A stretch of 8,469 bases of DNA from Acidobacteriota bacterium (GCA_003165615.1 PLWR01000132.1:1-8469), one strand, 5' to 3'. Shown: positions 1-6,796, counted from the first letter of the stretch. Program-made: numbers and translations. Notes: generated by a model from the sequence alone, not told the origin.

Positions 1-215
1 GTCGTCCCGTAGTATTGGATTTCGGCGAAAACCACATATCGCTTCGGCGGCCCCGTGACCCCGTGCACGGTGGCGTGAATGTAGGCAAACGTGTCGCTGT
101 TGAACCCGGTTTCCATGGGCCCGCCCTCGACAGAAAGCTCTGCCCCCCAGAGCGGCCCACTGAACAGGAAGAGCGCTCCTGCCAGGGCTGTCCACCACGC
201 TTTCCTTACGTGCAT
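1..215 (-). CDS. Secreted protein of unknown function, 5' part only
   Basis: This is the N-terminal 71 residues of a protein whose C-terminus lies beyond the left edge. The start ATG (complement of 213-215) follows an AAGGAG ribosome binding site (221-226) with a 5-nt spacer, and an upstream promoter fits. The protein begins MHVRKAWWTALAGALFLFSG, a classic signal peptide: a basic start, a hydrophobic core at about residues 6-22, and a plausible signal peptidase I cut after Ala25 (LWGA/E). The mature part reads ELSVEGGPMETGFNSDTFAY and continues with alternating hydrophobic residues (YVVFAEIQYYG), which suggests a beta-rich exported domain. There is no lipobox cysteine, so it is probably periplasmic or extracellular. 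I do not recognise the family. It is divergent from the MscS-like gene, and the gap between them should hold both promoters. Confidence 0.8.
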   Translation of the reverse strand, partial: MHVRKAWWTALAGALFLFSGPLWGAELSVEGGPMETGFNSDTFAYIHATVHGVTGPPKRYVVFAEIQYYGT

Positions 216-247
216 CTGTTCTCCTTGTTCCCGTGCGGGATTCCCTT

Positions 248-276
248 ATTATTGCCGGGACTCCTGGCTAGTTCAA
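248..276 (-). promoter_or_regulatory. Sigma70-like promoter of the secreted-protein gene
   Basis: On the minus strand a -35 box TTGAAC (complement of 271-276) and a -10 box AATAAT (complement of 248-253) are separated by exactly 17 nt. The -10 matches 5 of 6 consensus bases and the -35 matches 4 of 6. Transcription would start near 241, leaving a leader of about 26 nt that contains the AAGGAG site. Confidence 0.6.
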
Positions 277-460
277 ATTAATTCGCGTGCCGAAAAGCGG
301 CCCTCAGGCTTATCATACCGACCGAAGGGCAGATGCGACGCGGAAGCGCGCCTCCACCTCGCAAAGCGGTCAAGACTTTCGGAGCCAAGGCACTCGGGAT
401 CGCATGGCGGCCTCTCCTCCCCGGTATTGCGGCCGCTAAACAATCGTGCTAACAAAGAGC

Positions 461-468
461 GAGGGGGG
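461..468 (+). promoter_or_regulatory. Ribosome binding site that sets the MscS-like start
   Basis: The purine run GAGGGGGG lies 10 nt before ATG 479 and 7 nt before an adjacent in-frame GTG at 476. It lies inside the longer open frame that begins at GTG 446, which argues that 446 is not the real start. A weak promoter-like pair, TTGCGG (428-433) and TAACAA (451-456), has 17-nt spacing; only 3 of 6 bases of the -10 match, so I do not call it separately. Confidence 0.55.
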
Positions 469-478
469 TAATCTGGTG

Positions 479-2392
479 ATGCAAAGGCTGAGGGTCTCGG
501 CAAGTGTTTTCGGTGTGGCCGTGGCGGTGGCAACTCTTCTCCAGTATCTAGTCGTGCCGCCGGCAACCACGGCGCAAGACACCCGCCCGGAAGACACTGC
601 CATTGTCCGGCATCTCAATGCTGCCATCACCTGGTATAAGCAGCTCACGAATGCTAATGAATCCGCGGGCCTGCCGAGCGATGCCTTTTACCTGGACAAT
701 GCCCGCAGCCTCGCCAAGCAGGCGTTGCAACTCGCCTTCCAATCTGCGGAGACCGAGGCGGCGCTCCTGCGTACGGAAAGAGGTGGCGACGCCGCCGCTG
801 GGGCCGTCGATCTCTCCTCCCAAACCTCGAGCGAGCAACAAAACATCGCCAAGTCCGCCGCCACCACCGCCGCGCAGATCAGCCAGACGCAAACCCAGAT
901 CGAGACCTTGAACAGCCAGATCCCCAAGATATCCGGAAAGAAACAGCAGGAGTTGATTTCCAAGCGGGACAACCTGCAAGAACAACTGGATTTCAACAAG
1001 GCCCTTCAGGAAGCGCTGCAAAAATTGTCGTCGTTTATGAGCGGCAGTGCGCGGAAAGTGGGGGGATTGCAAGAGGAGATCGATGACCTGAAGAAAACGG
1101 TCCCCACTCTCTTTGCCGAAGCCCCGGGAAAAGAGGCTGTACCCGCCCCGTCAAGTCCGCCGCCCAACTCTTCCGAAGAGTCAGGGCTGATCAGTCAAGC
1201 GTCGATGGCGCTCTCGCGATCGGGAGATATGCGCGCGATTAACCAGTTGATCGACGGCGCCAGCACGGTCAGTGAATTGGGCCGCCAGGTACAATCTCCG
1301 CTTCGCACCAGGCTCCGCGCCACGATTGAGCAGGGACGCGATTTGGCCAACCGGCCCGCGCCGCAAGACCCCGCCAGTATGGAAGCAACCCGGCAAAAAA
1401 TAATTTCACTCACCACGCAATTCAAGCAGATTTCCGCAGCTACCATTCCTCTCGCCCAGGAGATAATCTTGCTGGATGAAAGTCAGGCGAGCTTGCGACA
1501 GTGGGAAGACTCGGCACATAGGGAGTACCTTCAGATTCTCAGGTCGTTCCTGGTTCATGTAGCGATCCTCCTGATGGGGATCGGCGTGGTGGTGGCTATT
1601 TCCGAGTTTTGGCGAAGAGCGACGTTCCGCTACGTTCACGAGGCGCGAATGCGGCACCAGCTTCTGCTTTCGCGCCACATCATCACCGGCCTCCTTCTGG
1701 CCATTGTCCTGGCTCTGGGACTCGTCAGCGAATTCAGTTCGCTGGCGACGTTCGCCGGCTTCGTTGCCGCGGGAATTGCGGTGGCTCTGCAAACCCTTCT
1801 GCTTTCGGTCGCGGGCTATTTCTTTCTGATTGGACGGCATGGCGTCATGGTGGGCGATCGTATCTCGGTTTCCGGCGTCACGGGAGACGTTATCTATGTG
1901 GGGCTGGTTCGCCTTTACTTGACGGAATTGGCGGGGGCAGGTTCCGACATGCACCCCACGGGGCGAGTGGTGGTGATTTCGAACTCGGTGCTTTTCATGG
2001 GCACACCCCTCTTAAAGCAAATCCCGGGTACCGCCTATGCCTGGCACGAAGTGGTGGTGAAATTGGAGAGGGACAGCGATTACTCCCTGGCGGAAAGGAA
2101 ATTGCTGGAAGCGGTCAATTCTGTTTATTCCCTGTATCGGGAGAGCATCGAGGAGCAGCATCAATCTCTCAAAGGTTTGATGACCGTTTCCCCGGTGGTT
2201 CCCACCCCACAAGCGCGGCTGCAGTTGGTGGAAAAGGGGCTGGATCTTGTGGTGCGATACCCTGTGGTGCTCAATCGCGAGACGGAAATCGACAATCAAA
2301 TGGCCCGAAAAGTAGTGGAGGTTATCCACAACGATCCGGAATTGAAAGCTGCGGTGGGATCGCCCACCATTCGGCCCGCCATCAAAGCCTAA
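479..2392 (+). CDS. MscS-family mechanosensitive ion channel with coiled-coil periplasmic domain
   Basis: The 637-residue protein is far longer than minimal MscS (about 290 residues) and resembles the larger MscS/MscK-type channels. These release solutes under osmotic downshock at the inner membrane. Counting from ATG 479: residues 1-33 look like a signal peptide (basic MQRLR, a hydrophobic core, and a cut near ATTAQ). Residues 128-210 are Gln/Glu/Leu-rich and coiled-coil-like, followed by a Pro/Ser linker at about 219-235. Membrane helices lie at about 357-376 and 400-418, and a long Gly/Ala-rich helix at about 421-451 (FAGFVAAGIAVALQTLLLSV) matches the pore-lining TM3 of MscS. The MscS beta domain follows at about 455-508 (VMVGDRISVSGVTGDV, then VVVISNSVLF), with an alpha/beta C-terminal region to the end. 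Start 476 (GTG) is equally possible, and 446 is unlikely. It stands alone, divergent from the secreted-protein gene and convergent with the zinc-ribbon gene. The family call is secure; the stimulus and the role of the periplasmic coil are unknown. Confidence 0.92.
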   Translation: MQRLRVSASVFGVAVAVATLLQYLVVPPATTAQDTRPEDTAIVRHLNAAITWYKQLTNANESAGLPSDAFYLDNARSLAKQALQLAFQSAETEAALLRTERGGDAAAGAVDLSSQTSSEQQNIAKSAATTAAQISQTQTQIETLNSQIPKISGKKQQELISKRDNLQEQLDFNKALQEALQKLSSFMSGSARKVGGLQEEIDDLKKTVPTLFAEAPGKEAVPAPSSPPPNSSEESGLISQASMALSRSGDMRAINQLIDGASTVSELGRQVQSPLRTRLRATIEQGRDLANRPAPQDPASMEATRQKIISLTTQFKQISAATIPLAQEIILLDESQASLRQWEDSAHREYLQILRSFLVHVAILLMGIGVVVAISEFWRRATFRYVHEARMRHQLLLSRHIITGLLLAIVLALGLVSEFSSLATFAGFVAAGIAVALQTLLLSVAGYFFLIGRHGVMVGDRISVSGVTGDVIYVGLVRLYLTELAGAGSDMHPTGRVVVISNSVLFMGTPLLKQIPGTAYAWHEVVVKLERDSDYSLAERKLLEAVNSVYSLYRESIEEQHQSLKGLMTVSPVVPTPQARLQLVEKGLDLVVRYPVVLNRETEIDNQMARKVVEVIHNDPELKAAVGSPTIRPAIKA

Positions 2393-2540
2393 GAGGCGGC
2401 GGACAAACACGCGAATTCATGGGATGTGGGGCTTTTGTGAAAAGTATTGCTTAAGGATTTGTGCTGCCAAAGGTGCAGCGGTGGCGCCGCGCTTCAGGAA
2501 AATTACGCGGGCCGCTTCCGGCGCTTCCATGGGAGCGTGT

Positions 2541-2557
2541 CCCACGAACCACGTGGG
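2541..2557. repeat. Small perfect hairpin between convergent genes
   Basis: CCCACG (2541-2546) and CGTGGG (2552-2557) form a 6-bp perfect stem around the 5-nt loop AACCA. It lies in the 195-bp gap between the ends of the MscS-like and zinc-ribbon genes, where a terminator would be expected. Neither strand has a T-tract after it, so it is not a canonical intrinsic terminator. It may stabilise 3' ends or be chance. Confidence 0.35.
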
Positions 2558-2587
2558 CGCCCGCAACAGCAAGTCCGACGCCGGGCT

Positions 2588-2782
2588 TCACCCTTTCTTG
2601 CTGGCAGAAAGGGACGATAACTCAGGCCGCAGGGACTTGTTGCGGGGCTTTCTTCCCCGCGGTTTTCTTTCGCGGTCCTGAATCTGGATGCGCTGGCAAT
2701 CGGAACAGACGAAGTGGAAACCGCTCGGTGATTTTACCAGCCGTGACGAACCACAGTTAGGGCAATTTGATTGAGAAACCAT
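2588..2782 (-). CDS. Small zinc-ribbon protein with basic tail
   Basis: This 64-residue protein has two Cys pairs, CPNCG and CSDC, 15 residues apart, the arrangement of a four-cysteine zinc ribbon. Counted from ATG 2782 the cysteines are residues 7, 10, 26 and 29. After the ribbon comes a Lys/Arg-rich tail (RERKPRGRKPRNKS) that would suit binding to nucleic acid. I chose ATG 2782 because an AGGA (2794-2797) lies 11 nt upstream. ATG 2794, which would add four residues, has no spaced ribosome binding site. The gene is convergent with the MscS-like gene and divergent from the methyltransferase gene. Such tiny ribbons occur as stand-alone regulators or as RNA- or protein-binding adaptors; no specific function can be assigned. 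The four spaced cysteines make chance coding unlikely. Confidence 0.7.
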   Translation of the reverse strand: MVSQSNCPNCGSSRLVKSPSGFHFVCSDCQRIQIQDRERKPRGRKPRNKSLRPELSSLSASKKG

Positions 2783-3057
2783 GATGACAGCCATCCTAGC
2801 ATAGATTAGAAGCCGCGCCTAGTTACAAACGAGTATATTCTCATGAGTATGCAACATGGTTAATATCAACGACCTCTATGACTCGTGTGGATGGCGGTCG
2901 CAGTCCATTTTCATGGGGCGGTTCCCCGGGCGCAAAATCCTTTATTTTGAGCGATACTGTACGTTTGCCGGGAGATGCAGGCTGCCCGGCGCCGGGAAGA
3001 ATTTCCGGAATGCCGAGGAGCCGGACCGCTGAGGCGCATTTCGCAAGTGATGAAGGC
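2783..3057. other. Intergenic leader region before the methyltransferase gene
   Basis: This 275-bp stretch separates the divergent zinc-ribbon and methyltransferase genes. The frame of the methyltransferase stays open back to ATG 2878, but that extension has no ribosome binding site and a Gly/Pro/Ser/Arg-rich, low-quality translation, so I read it as leader. It contains an inverted repeat GCCGGG (2967-2972) / CCCGGC (2985-2990) with a 12-nt loop. Slightly downstream is an imperfect palindrome around GGAAGAATTTCC (2995-3006). A weak plus-strand promoter candidate is TTCTCA (2838-2843) and TAATAT (2861-2866) at 17-nt spacing. No known riboswitch was recognised. Confidence 0.4.
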
Positions 3058-3720
3058 ATGACACACCAGGAGCATCAACAGGCCGTTTATGTCCGTCGAT
3101 TTGCTGGGATTGAGCGGCAGCGGGCGGAGGTATGGCAGACCCTGGCCCGCCATTACTTTCAGCGATGGGTAAAGCCGACGGACACTATACTTGACGTGGG
3201 CGCCGGATACTGCGAGTTTATCAACAGCATCGCAGCGGCGCGCAAGTTTGCGCTGGACTCAAACCCTGCCACCGTGGAAAAAGCCGCCCCAGGCGTTACG
3301 GTGCTTCCGATGGAAGCCACCCAGCCGTGGCCCTTGCCGTCAGAGTCCGTCAACGTTCTCTTCAGCAGCAACTTCTTTGAACACCTGCCGTCCAAGCAGG
3401 ATTTTGCCCACTGTCTCGCGGAGGCCTATCGGGTGCTCTGTCCCCAAGGGTTGCTGATTGCCCTGGGACCCAACATACGGTTTTGCTTCGATATCTACTG
3501 GGATTTTGTGGATCACCACTTGCCTCTCAGCGACCGCTCGATGGTCGAGGCGCTGGAAATCGCGGGGTTTCGAAGCGAAATCGTCAAACCGCGCTTTCTG
3601 CCTTTTACGATGAGCGACCGGGTTCCTTATCGGGCGTTTATGGTTCGCCTGTATTTGAAGTTTCCCTTGGCGCAGCGGCTATGGGGAAAGCAGTTCCTGG
3701 TGATGGCGCGAAAGCCCTGA
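3058..3720 (+). CDS. Class I SAM-dependent methyltransferase
   Basis: The 220-residue protein has a Rossmann-type methyltransferase fold. Motif I is ILDVGAGYC (residues 44-52), the glycine loop that binds S-adenosylmethionine. The acidic residue after strand 2 is in FALDSNP (about 64-70; Asp67). The post-motif strand NVLFSSNFFEHLP (about 99-111) and the helix AEAYRVLCPQGLLIALGP (about 121-138) match the family's motifs II and III. The substrate cannot be read from the sequence; related small enzymes act on sugars, lipids or quinones. I took ATG 3058 (MTHQEHQQAVYVRRFAG) because the recognisable part begins there. ATG 3010, 16 residues upstream, has GGGAAG about 10 nt before it and is a real alternative; 2878 is unlikely. 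The stop is 2 nt before the next start, so the two genes are very probably cotranscribed and translationally coupled, and the methyltransferase may act in the same glycan or lipid pathway as the membrane protein. Confidence 0.88.
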   Translation: MTHQEHQQAVYVRRFAGIERQRAEVWQTLARHYFQRWVKPTDTILDVGAGYCEFINSIAAARKFALDSNPATVEKAAPGVTVLPMEATQPWPLPSESVNVLFSSNFFEHLPSKQDFAHCLAEAYRVLCPQGLLIALGPNIRFCFDIYWDFVDHHLPLSDRSMVEALEIAGFRSEIVKPRFLPFTMSDRVPYRAFMVRLYLKFPLAQRLWGKQFLVMARKP

Positions 3721-3722
3721 CA

Positions 3723-6110
3723 ATGAATTTCAGGACACCTCCTCAAACAGCCCGATGGATCGGTTGGCCTGCCTGTTTCATCCTGGTTTTTCTATCGGCT
3801 TTCTTCCTCAGCGGGACGCGGCCGCCGCCGCTGGAACTTGACCCCTCCTGGAACGCGGCGATTGAATACGCCACCGCGCACCATTTGCCGTTCGGCACCC
3901 GGATTGTCTTTACCTTCGGGCCCTTGGGATTCCTGGCGGCGCCAACCAGCCTGGGGCGCCTCGTGGGTGTGCGCATCGCCTTCGCCCTCTTCTGGAGCGC
4001 CCTCGTGGCCCTAATGGCAACGGCGATGGCCAAGCGTTTGCCGGGATGGGTCCGCTACGCGTTTCTCGCCTGGTTGATGGTTTTCACTCTCTCCGAAGGA
4101 CTGGACCAGACCGCCTTCTGGGTCATGACATTCGGCACGTTGCTCCTGCTCGTCGACCACCCCAGGCAGCGCTGGCAGGCGCCCGTCTTGGTCCTTGCTT
4201 TCATTGTTCTGTCACTCATCAAATTCTCGTTTCTGACTGCCGCGGGCGCGAGCCTTTCCCTCGTGGTTGTCTGTTGGATACGGCAGCGGAAGTTCATAGG
4301 AGCGATGGTGCTGGCACTGGCGGCGCCGGCCGGGTTCGTCATCTGCTGGATGGCCTTAGGGCAGTCGCCTTCCCATCTTGCCCCCTGGATTCGGCACGGC
4401 CTGGCGCTCGAGTCTGGCTACAGCGGGGCCATGAATTTGATGCCCAAAACCCCGGTTCTCTGCGCTGCCCTGGCGGCGCTGGCGTTGTTCGTGGGGACAT
4501 TGATCGCGATGATCGTGCGAGCGCGCGGCGGCCTTCTTACTTGGGCGGTTGCAATCAGCCTGGCTCAATATGGATTCTTGGCGTGGAAAGAGGGATTCAC
4601 GCGTTCCGGGGACTGGCACGCGTTTGTGTTCCTGTGGTTTCTGCCCGTGGGCTTGGCCTTCTTTTTCGTTAAGAACCTGGCAGGCACGCCAGTGGCGTCT
4701 CACCGGTGGATTTTGGATGTCACCTTAGCCACCGGCATGGCGCTCTGCCTGGTGGCCGCGCACTTTCAGATTCCGGGATTCGCCTGGCAGCAAGTTAGCC
4801 ATTGGCCGCGACGCGTTACCCATAGCGCGGAGGCGATACTTGCCATCTTGCGGGGACAAGCGGACGGCCTCTATGCTGATTGTCGTGATTCCAAGAACGT
4901 TCAAATGCTCCTTCTCGACCACGCCAAAGACGTAATCGGGAACGAATCCGTGGATGTGATGAATTACCTCCAACTGGCAGCCGTGGTCAATGCGATGAAC
5001 TATCAGCCGCGCCCCGTCCTTCAAGGGTTCGTGGCGTATACGCCGGCGCTCCAAAGTCTGAACGAGGAATACTTCCGAAGTGCAGACAGGCCGCATTTCG
5101 TGATGCTCTGCCAGCAAGCCACAGATGGCCGATTTCCCACGCTGGAAGATTCCGCCGCGTTGAATTACGTGCTGAATAATTACGTTCCCGTGGCGCGAGA
5201 CGGGCGCTTCCTGATTTTGCAACAGCAAACCGCGGAAGATCCGGGGTTCCAATTGGTACACGAAGTAAGCCTGCGCTTCGGAGAGAAATTGGACTTGCTC
5301 CCCTGGGCGCAGGGCCCCTTGTTCATGTCGGTCGAGATCGCTCCCAGCTTGCTGGGAAGAGCTACGACCTTACTGTATCAGGAGCATCCACTTTACATGA
5401 GGGTTGCGAGAGATCAGAACGAGGAACGATACCGCATTGTTCCCTCCATGGCGGAGCGGCCGTTCCTGGTGAATCCCCTACTGAATAGCAATTACGATGT
5501 CATGAATCTCTATACTTCTCATCCCGGCAAGGAGCCGGAAAGTGTGACCTTCGAGCGCCCGCCGCAGGGAGCTTTCGAATTCCGGGATCAGATCACCGTG
5601 CGGCTCTATACCGCGCCGGTTTTTCTGCGAGCGGCGAAGCAGATTTCGATTCCCCGCATACTCGCAGATGTTCAGGGCCGCGTTTTCTGGCCACTTCCGA
5701 AATCCGAGGAAAGCGCGGGCCCGGCGCGACTGGTGGTTTTTCACGGAACCGCCGCCATGATGGTGCGCGCGCCGAGCAAGATCGTGATGGAAATCCCCGA
5801 GAACACATTGTCGTTCTCGGGTTACTTTGGCATGCCCGAGGAGACCTATACGGGCGATGGCATAGCGCCGGGGGTGGCCATTTCCATTGTGGTCCAGGAC
5901 CGGTCCGGCCAAACCCGATGGAGTTTTGAGCGTTCCCTGCAACCCTTGTCCCGCACCGATGACCGTGGCCGATTCTCCTTCCGAGTTCCGATCGACAACG
6001 CCCACGACCGCACCATTACGCTGACGACGGAGCCCGGTCCTTCCGGCAGCGGCGAAGGTGATTGGTCAGTCTGGTCACAGTGCCGGTTTGAGGAATCGCG
6101 AACGAGGTAG
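3723..6110 (+). CDS. Polytopic membrane protein, putative GT-C-type glycosyltransferase
   Basis: This 795-residue inner-membrane protein has no firm name. Residues 1-346 hold about ten hydrophobic segments (about 16-32, 83-103, 109-126, 131-146, 154-186 as two, 190-212, 244-266, 271-288, 299-316, 328-346). The first external loop carries PPPLELDPSW: E38-L39-D40 fits the ExD form of the acidic motif of GT-C glycosyltransferases, which use polyprenyl-phosphate sugars. FTFGPLGFL follows at 63-71. Residues 347-795 are a large soluble region, presumably periplasmic. PRPVLQGFVAYTPALQSLNE (429-448) looks like a conserved family block, and about 685-795 is beta-rich, ending in DWSVWSQCRFE, like a jelly-roll sugar-binding module. 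ATG 3723 sits 2 nt after the methyltransferase stop. The frame is open back to 3483, but only by overlapping that gene. A weak ribosome binding site suggests translational coupling. The membrane topology is well supported; the glycosyltransferase activity is inference. Confidence 0.75.
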   Translation: MNFRTPPQTARWIGWPACFILVFLSAFFLSGTRPPPLELDPSWNAAIEYATAHHLPFGTRIVFTFGPLGFLAAPTSLGRLVGVRIAFALFWSALVALMATAMAKRLPGWVRYAFLAWLMVFTLSEGLDQTAFWVMTFGTLLLLVDHPRQRWQAPVLVLAFIVLSLIKFSFLTAAGASLSLVVVCWIRQRKFIGAMVLALAAPAGFVICWMALGQSPSHLAPWIRHGLALESGYSGAMNLMPKTPVLCAALAALALFVGTLIAMIVRARGGLLTWAVAISLAQYGFLAWKEGFTRSGDWHAFVFLWFLPVGLAFFFVKNLAGTPVASHRWILDVTLATGMALCLVAAHFQIPGFAWQQVSHWPRRVTHSAEAILAILRGQADGLYADCRDSKNVQMLLLDHAKDVIGNESVDVMNYLQLAAVVNAMNYQPRPVLQGFVAYTPALQSLNEEYFRSADRPHFVMLCQQATDGRFPTLEDSAALNYVLNNYVPVARDGRFLILQQQTAEDPGFQLVHEVSLRFGEKLDLLPWAQGPLFMSVEIAPSLLGRATTLLYQEHPLYMRVARDQNEERYRIVPSMAERPFLVNPLLNSNYDVMNLYTSHPGKEPESVTFERPPQGAFEFRDQITVRLYTAPVFLRAAKQISIPRILADVQGRVFWPLPKSEESAGPARLVVFHGTAAMMVRAPSKIVMEIPENTLSFSGYFGMPEETYTGDGIAPGVAISIVVQDRSGQTRWSFERSLQPLSRTDDRGRFSFRVPIDNAHDRTITLTTEPGPSGSGEGDWSVWSQCRFEESRTR

Positions 6111-6127
6111 GGGCACGGCAGTGCCCC
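6110..6127. terminator. Perfect hairpin starting at the stop codon, possible transcript end
   Basis: GGGGCAC (6110-6116) and GTGCCCC (6121-6127) form a perfect 7-bp GC-rich stem around the loop GGCA. The first G is the last base of the TAG stop of the membrane-protein gene. It lies between the converging ends of that gene and the antitoxin gene. No T-tract follows on either strand, so it may be a factor-dependent end, a 3' stabiliser, or a small repeat. Confidence 0.45.
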
Positions 6128-6227
6128 GCGGCGCAAGGCATCCGCACGCTAGCCTTACACCATCCAGCGGAGATGCGCCAAAGCGCGGCTTGAGGGAGTT
6201 GGTTGCGTAGGGGGAGTCACCAGGATC

Positions 6228-6509
6228 TTACCGGCCCGGCGTTTTACTGCCGCGGCTGCGGGGTGGTGTTGGCTTGGATTTCCTCCCCGACCGACCTGGA
6301 TTAATTGGATGGGACGAGCCCCGCAACTCGATAATCCGAGTAACTTCAGGAACCAGGCGTTTGGGGATGACGATCACCGTTTGACCGCGCATCCGGAATG
6401 CGGCCTCGTCTTCTGCAACCGCTTCATCGTCAGTCTGCTGCTCGTAGTGTTCCAGAACACTGCGAACGCGGTCCTCATTCCAGCCGGAGGGAAGGTACTT
6501 TCGTTTCAT
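6228..6509 (-). CDS. Putative antitoxin of a toxin-antitoxin pair
   Basis: The 93-residue protein starts MKRKYLPSGWNEDRVRSVLE, with an acidic helix (HYEQQTDDEAVAEDEAAF, residues 21-38) and a beta/helix segment, QTVIVIPKRLVPEVTRIIE (43-61). Small acidic proteins of this kind sit directly downstream of DUF4258/BrnT-like toxin genes and are thought to neutralise them. A GAGGAG site (6519-6524) lies 9 nt before the ATG. The ATG overlaps the toxin stop as ATGA, so translation is probably coupled. After about residue 62 there is a 30-residue Arg/Lys/Pro/Ser/Gly-rich tail (residues 63-93) of uncertain value: a natural nucleic-acid-binding tail, or an extension caused by loss of an earlier stop. The frame is intact even though the partner toxin is broken. 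The antitoxin role rests on gene order, size and overlap; the DNA-binding fold is not identified. Confidence 0.65.
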   Translation of the reverse strand: MKRKYLPSGWNEDRVRSVLEHYEQQTDDEAVAEDEAAFRMRGQTVIVIPKRLVPEVTRIIELRGSSHPINPGRSGRKSKPTPPRSRGSKTPGR

Positions 6510-6789
6510 GGGTGTTTTCTCCTCAGCCGCCTGCGATATGCGAAAAGGGCTTTGCCTCGCAATTCATACGCAGTAATTACGAAAACAGTGTCCGGCTTCG
6601 GGTCCCGGACGTAGATAACTTTCAGGTATCGGCCATCCGCCGTCTGGCCAATCGCAACGCGTGAGCCCTCTCGCCCGGGCGATCTTCTCCTCGATTCTCC
6701 AGAACCTGTTCAACCTCATCCTCTTCCACACCATGTTGAAAAATGTGCGGCTGGCCGTTGGCGGAATCGATATAGAACCGGACATTCAT
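6506..6789 (-). pseudogene. DUF4258/BrnT-like toxin gene with a one-base frameshift
   Basis: Two frames together encode one recognisable small toxin of the RelE-like RNase superfamily type (DUF4258/BrnT-like). Frame one, from ATG 6789, reads MNVRFYIDSANGQPHIFQHG, then VEEDEVEQVLENRGEDRPG, and would stop soon after the break at TGA 6626-6624. The C-terminal half lies in a second frame: REGSRVAIGQTADGRYLKVI, YVRDPKPDTVFVITAYEL, RGKALFAYRRRLRRKHP. It ends in TGA 6506-6508 and overlaps the antitoxin ATG by four bases. The junction is at 6673-6679 (CCCGGGC on the minus strand). The span is 284 nt, one short of a multiple of three, so a single base is missing compared with an intact gene of about 94 codons. 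It may be a real pseudogene, an error in a GC-rich run, or programmed -1 frameshifting. As it stands the toxin's C-terminal sheet is lost, so a standard product would be inactive. Confidence 0.78.
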
Positions 6790-6796
6790 CAGCCTC

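Noticed and set aside
446..478. GTG 446 as the MscS-like start
   Set aside because: The purine-rich ribosome binding site lies downstream of it, and the signal peptide begins naturally at 479.
1609..2454. Long plus-strand frame inside the MscS-like gene
   Set aside because: A shadow of the channel gene: Gly/Arg/Ser-rich composition with no membrane pattern or domain.
2878..3057. N-terminal extension of the methyltransferase from ATG 2878
   Set aside because: No ribosome binding site, Gly/Pro/Arg-rich translation and no methyltransferase motif in it; the family-like part begins at 3058.
3483..3722. Upstream extension of the membrane protein from 3483
   Set aside because: It overlaps the methyltransferase gene in another frame, whereas ATG 3723 sits 2 nt after that gene's stop, a typical coupled start.
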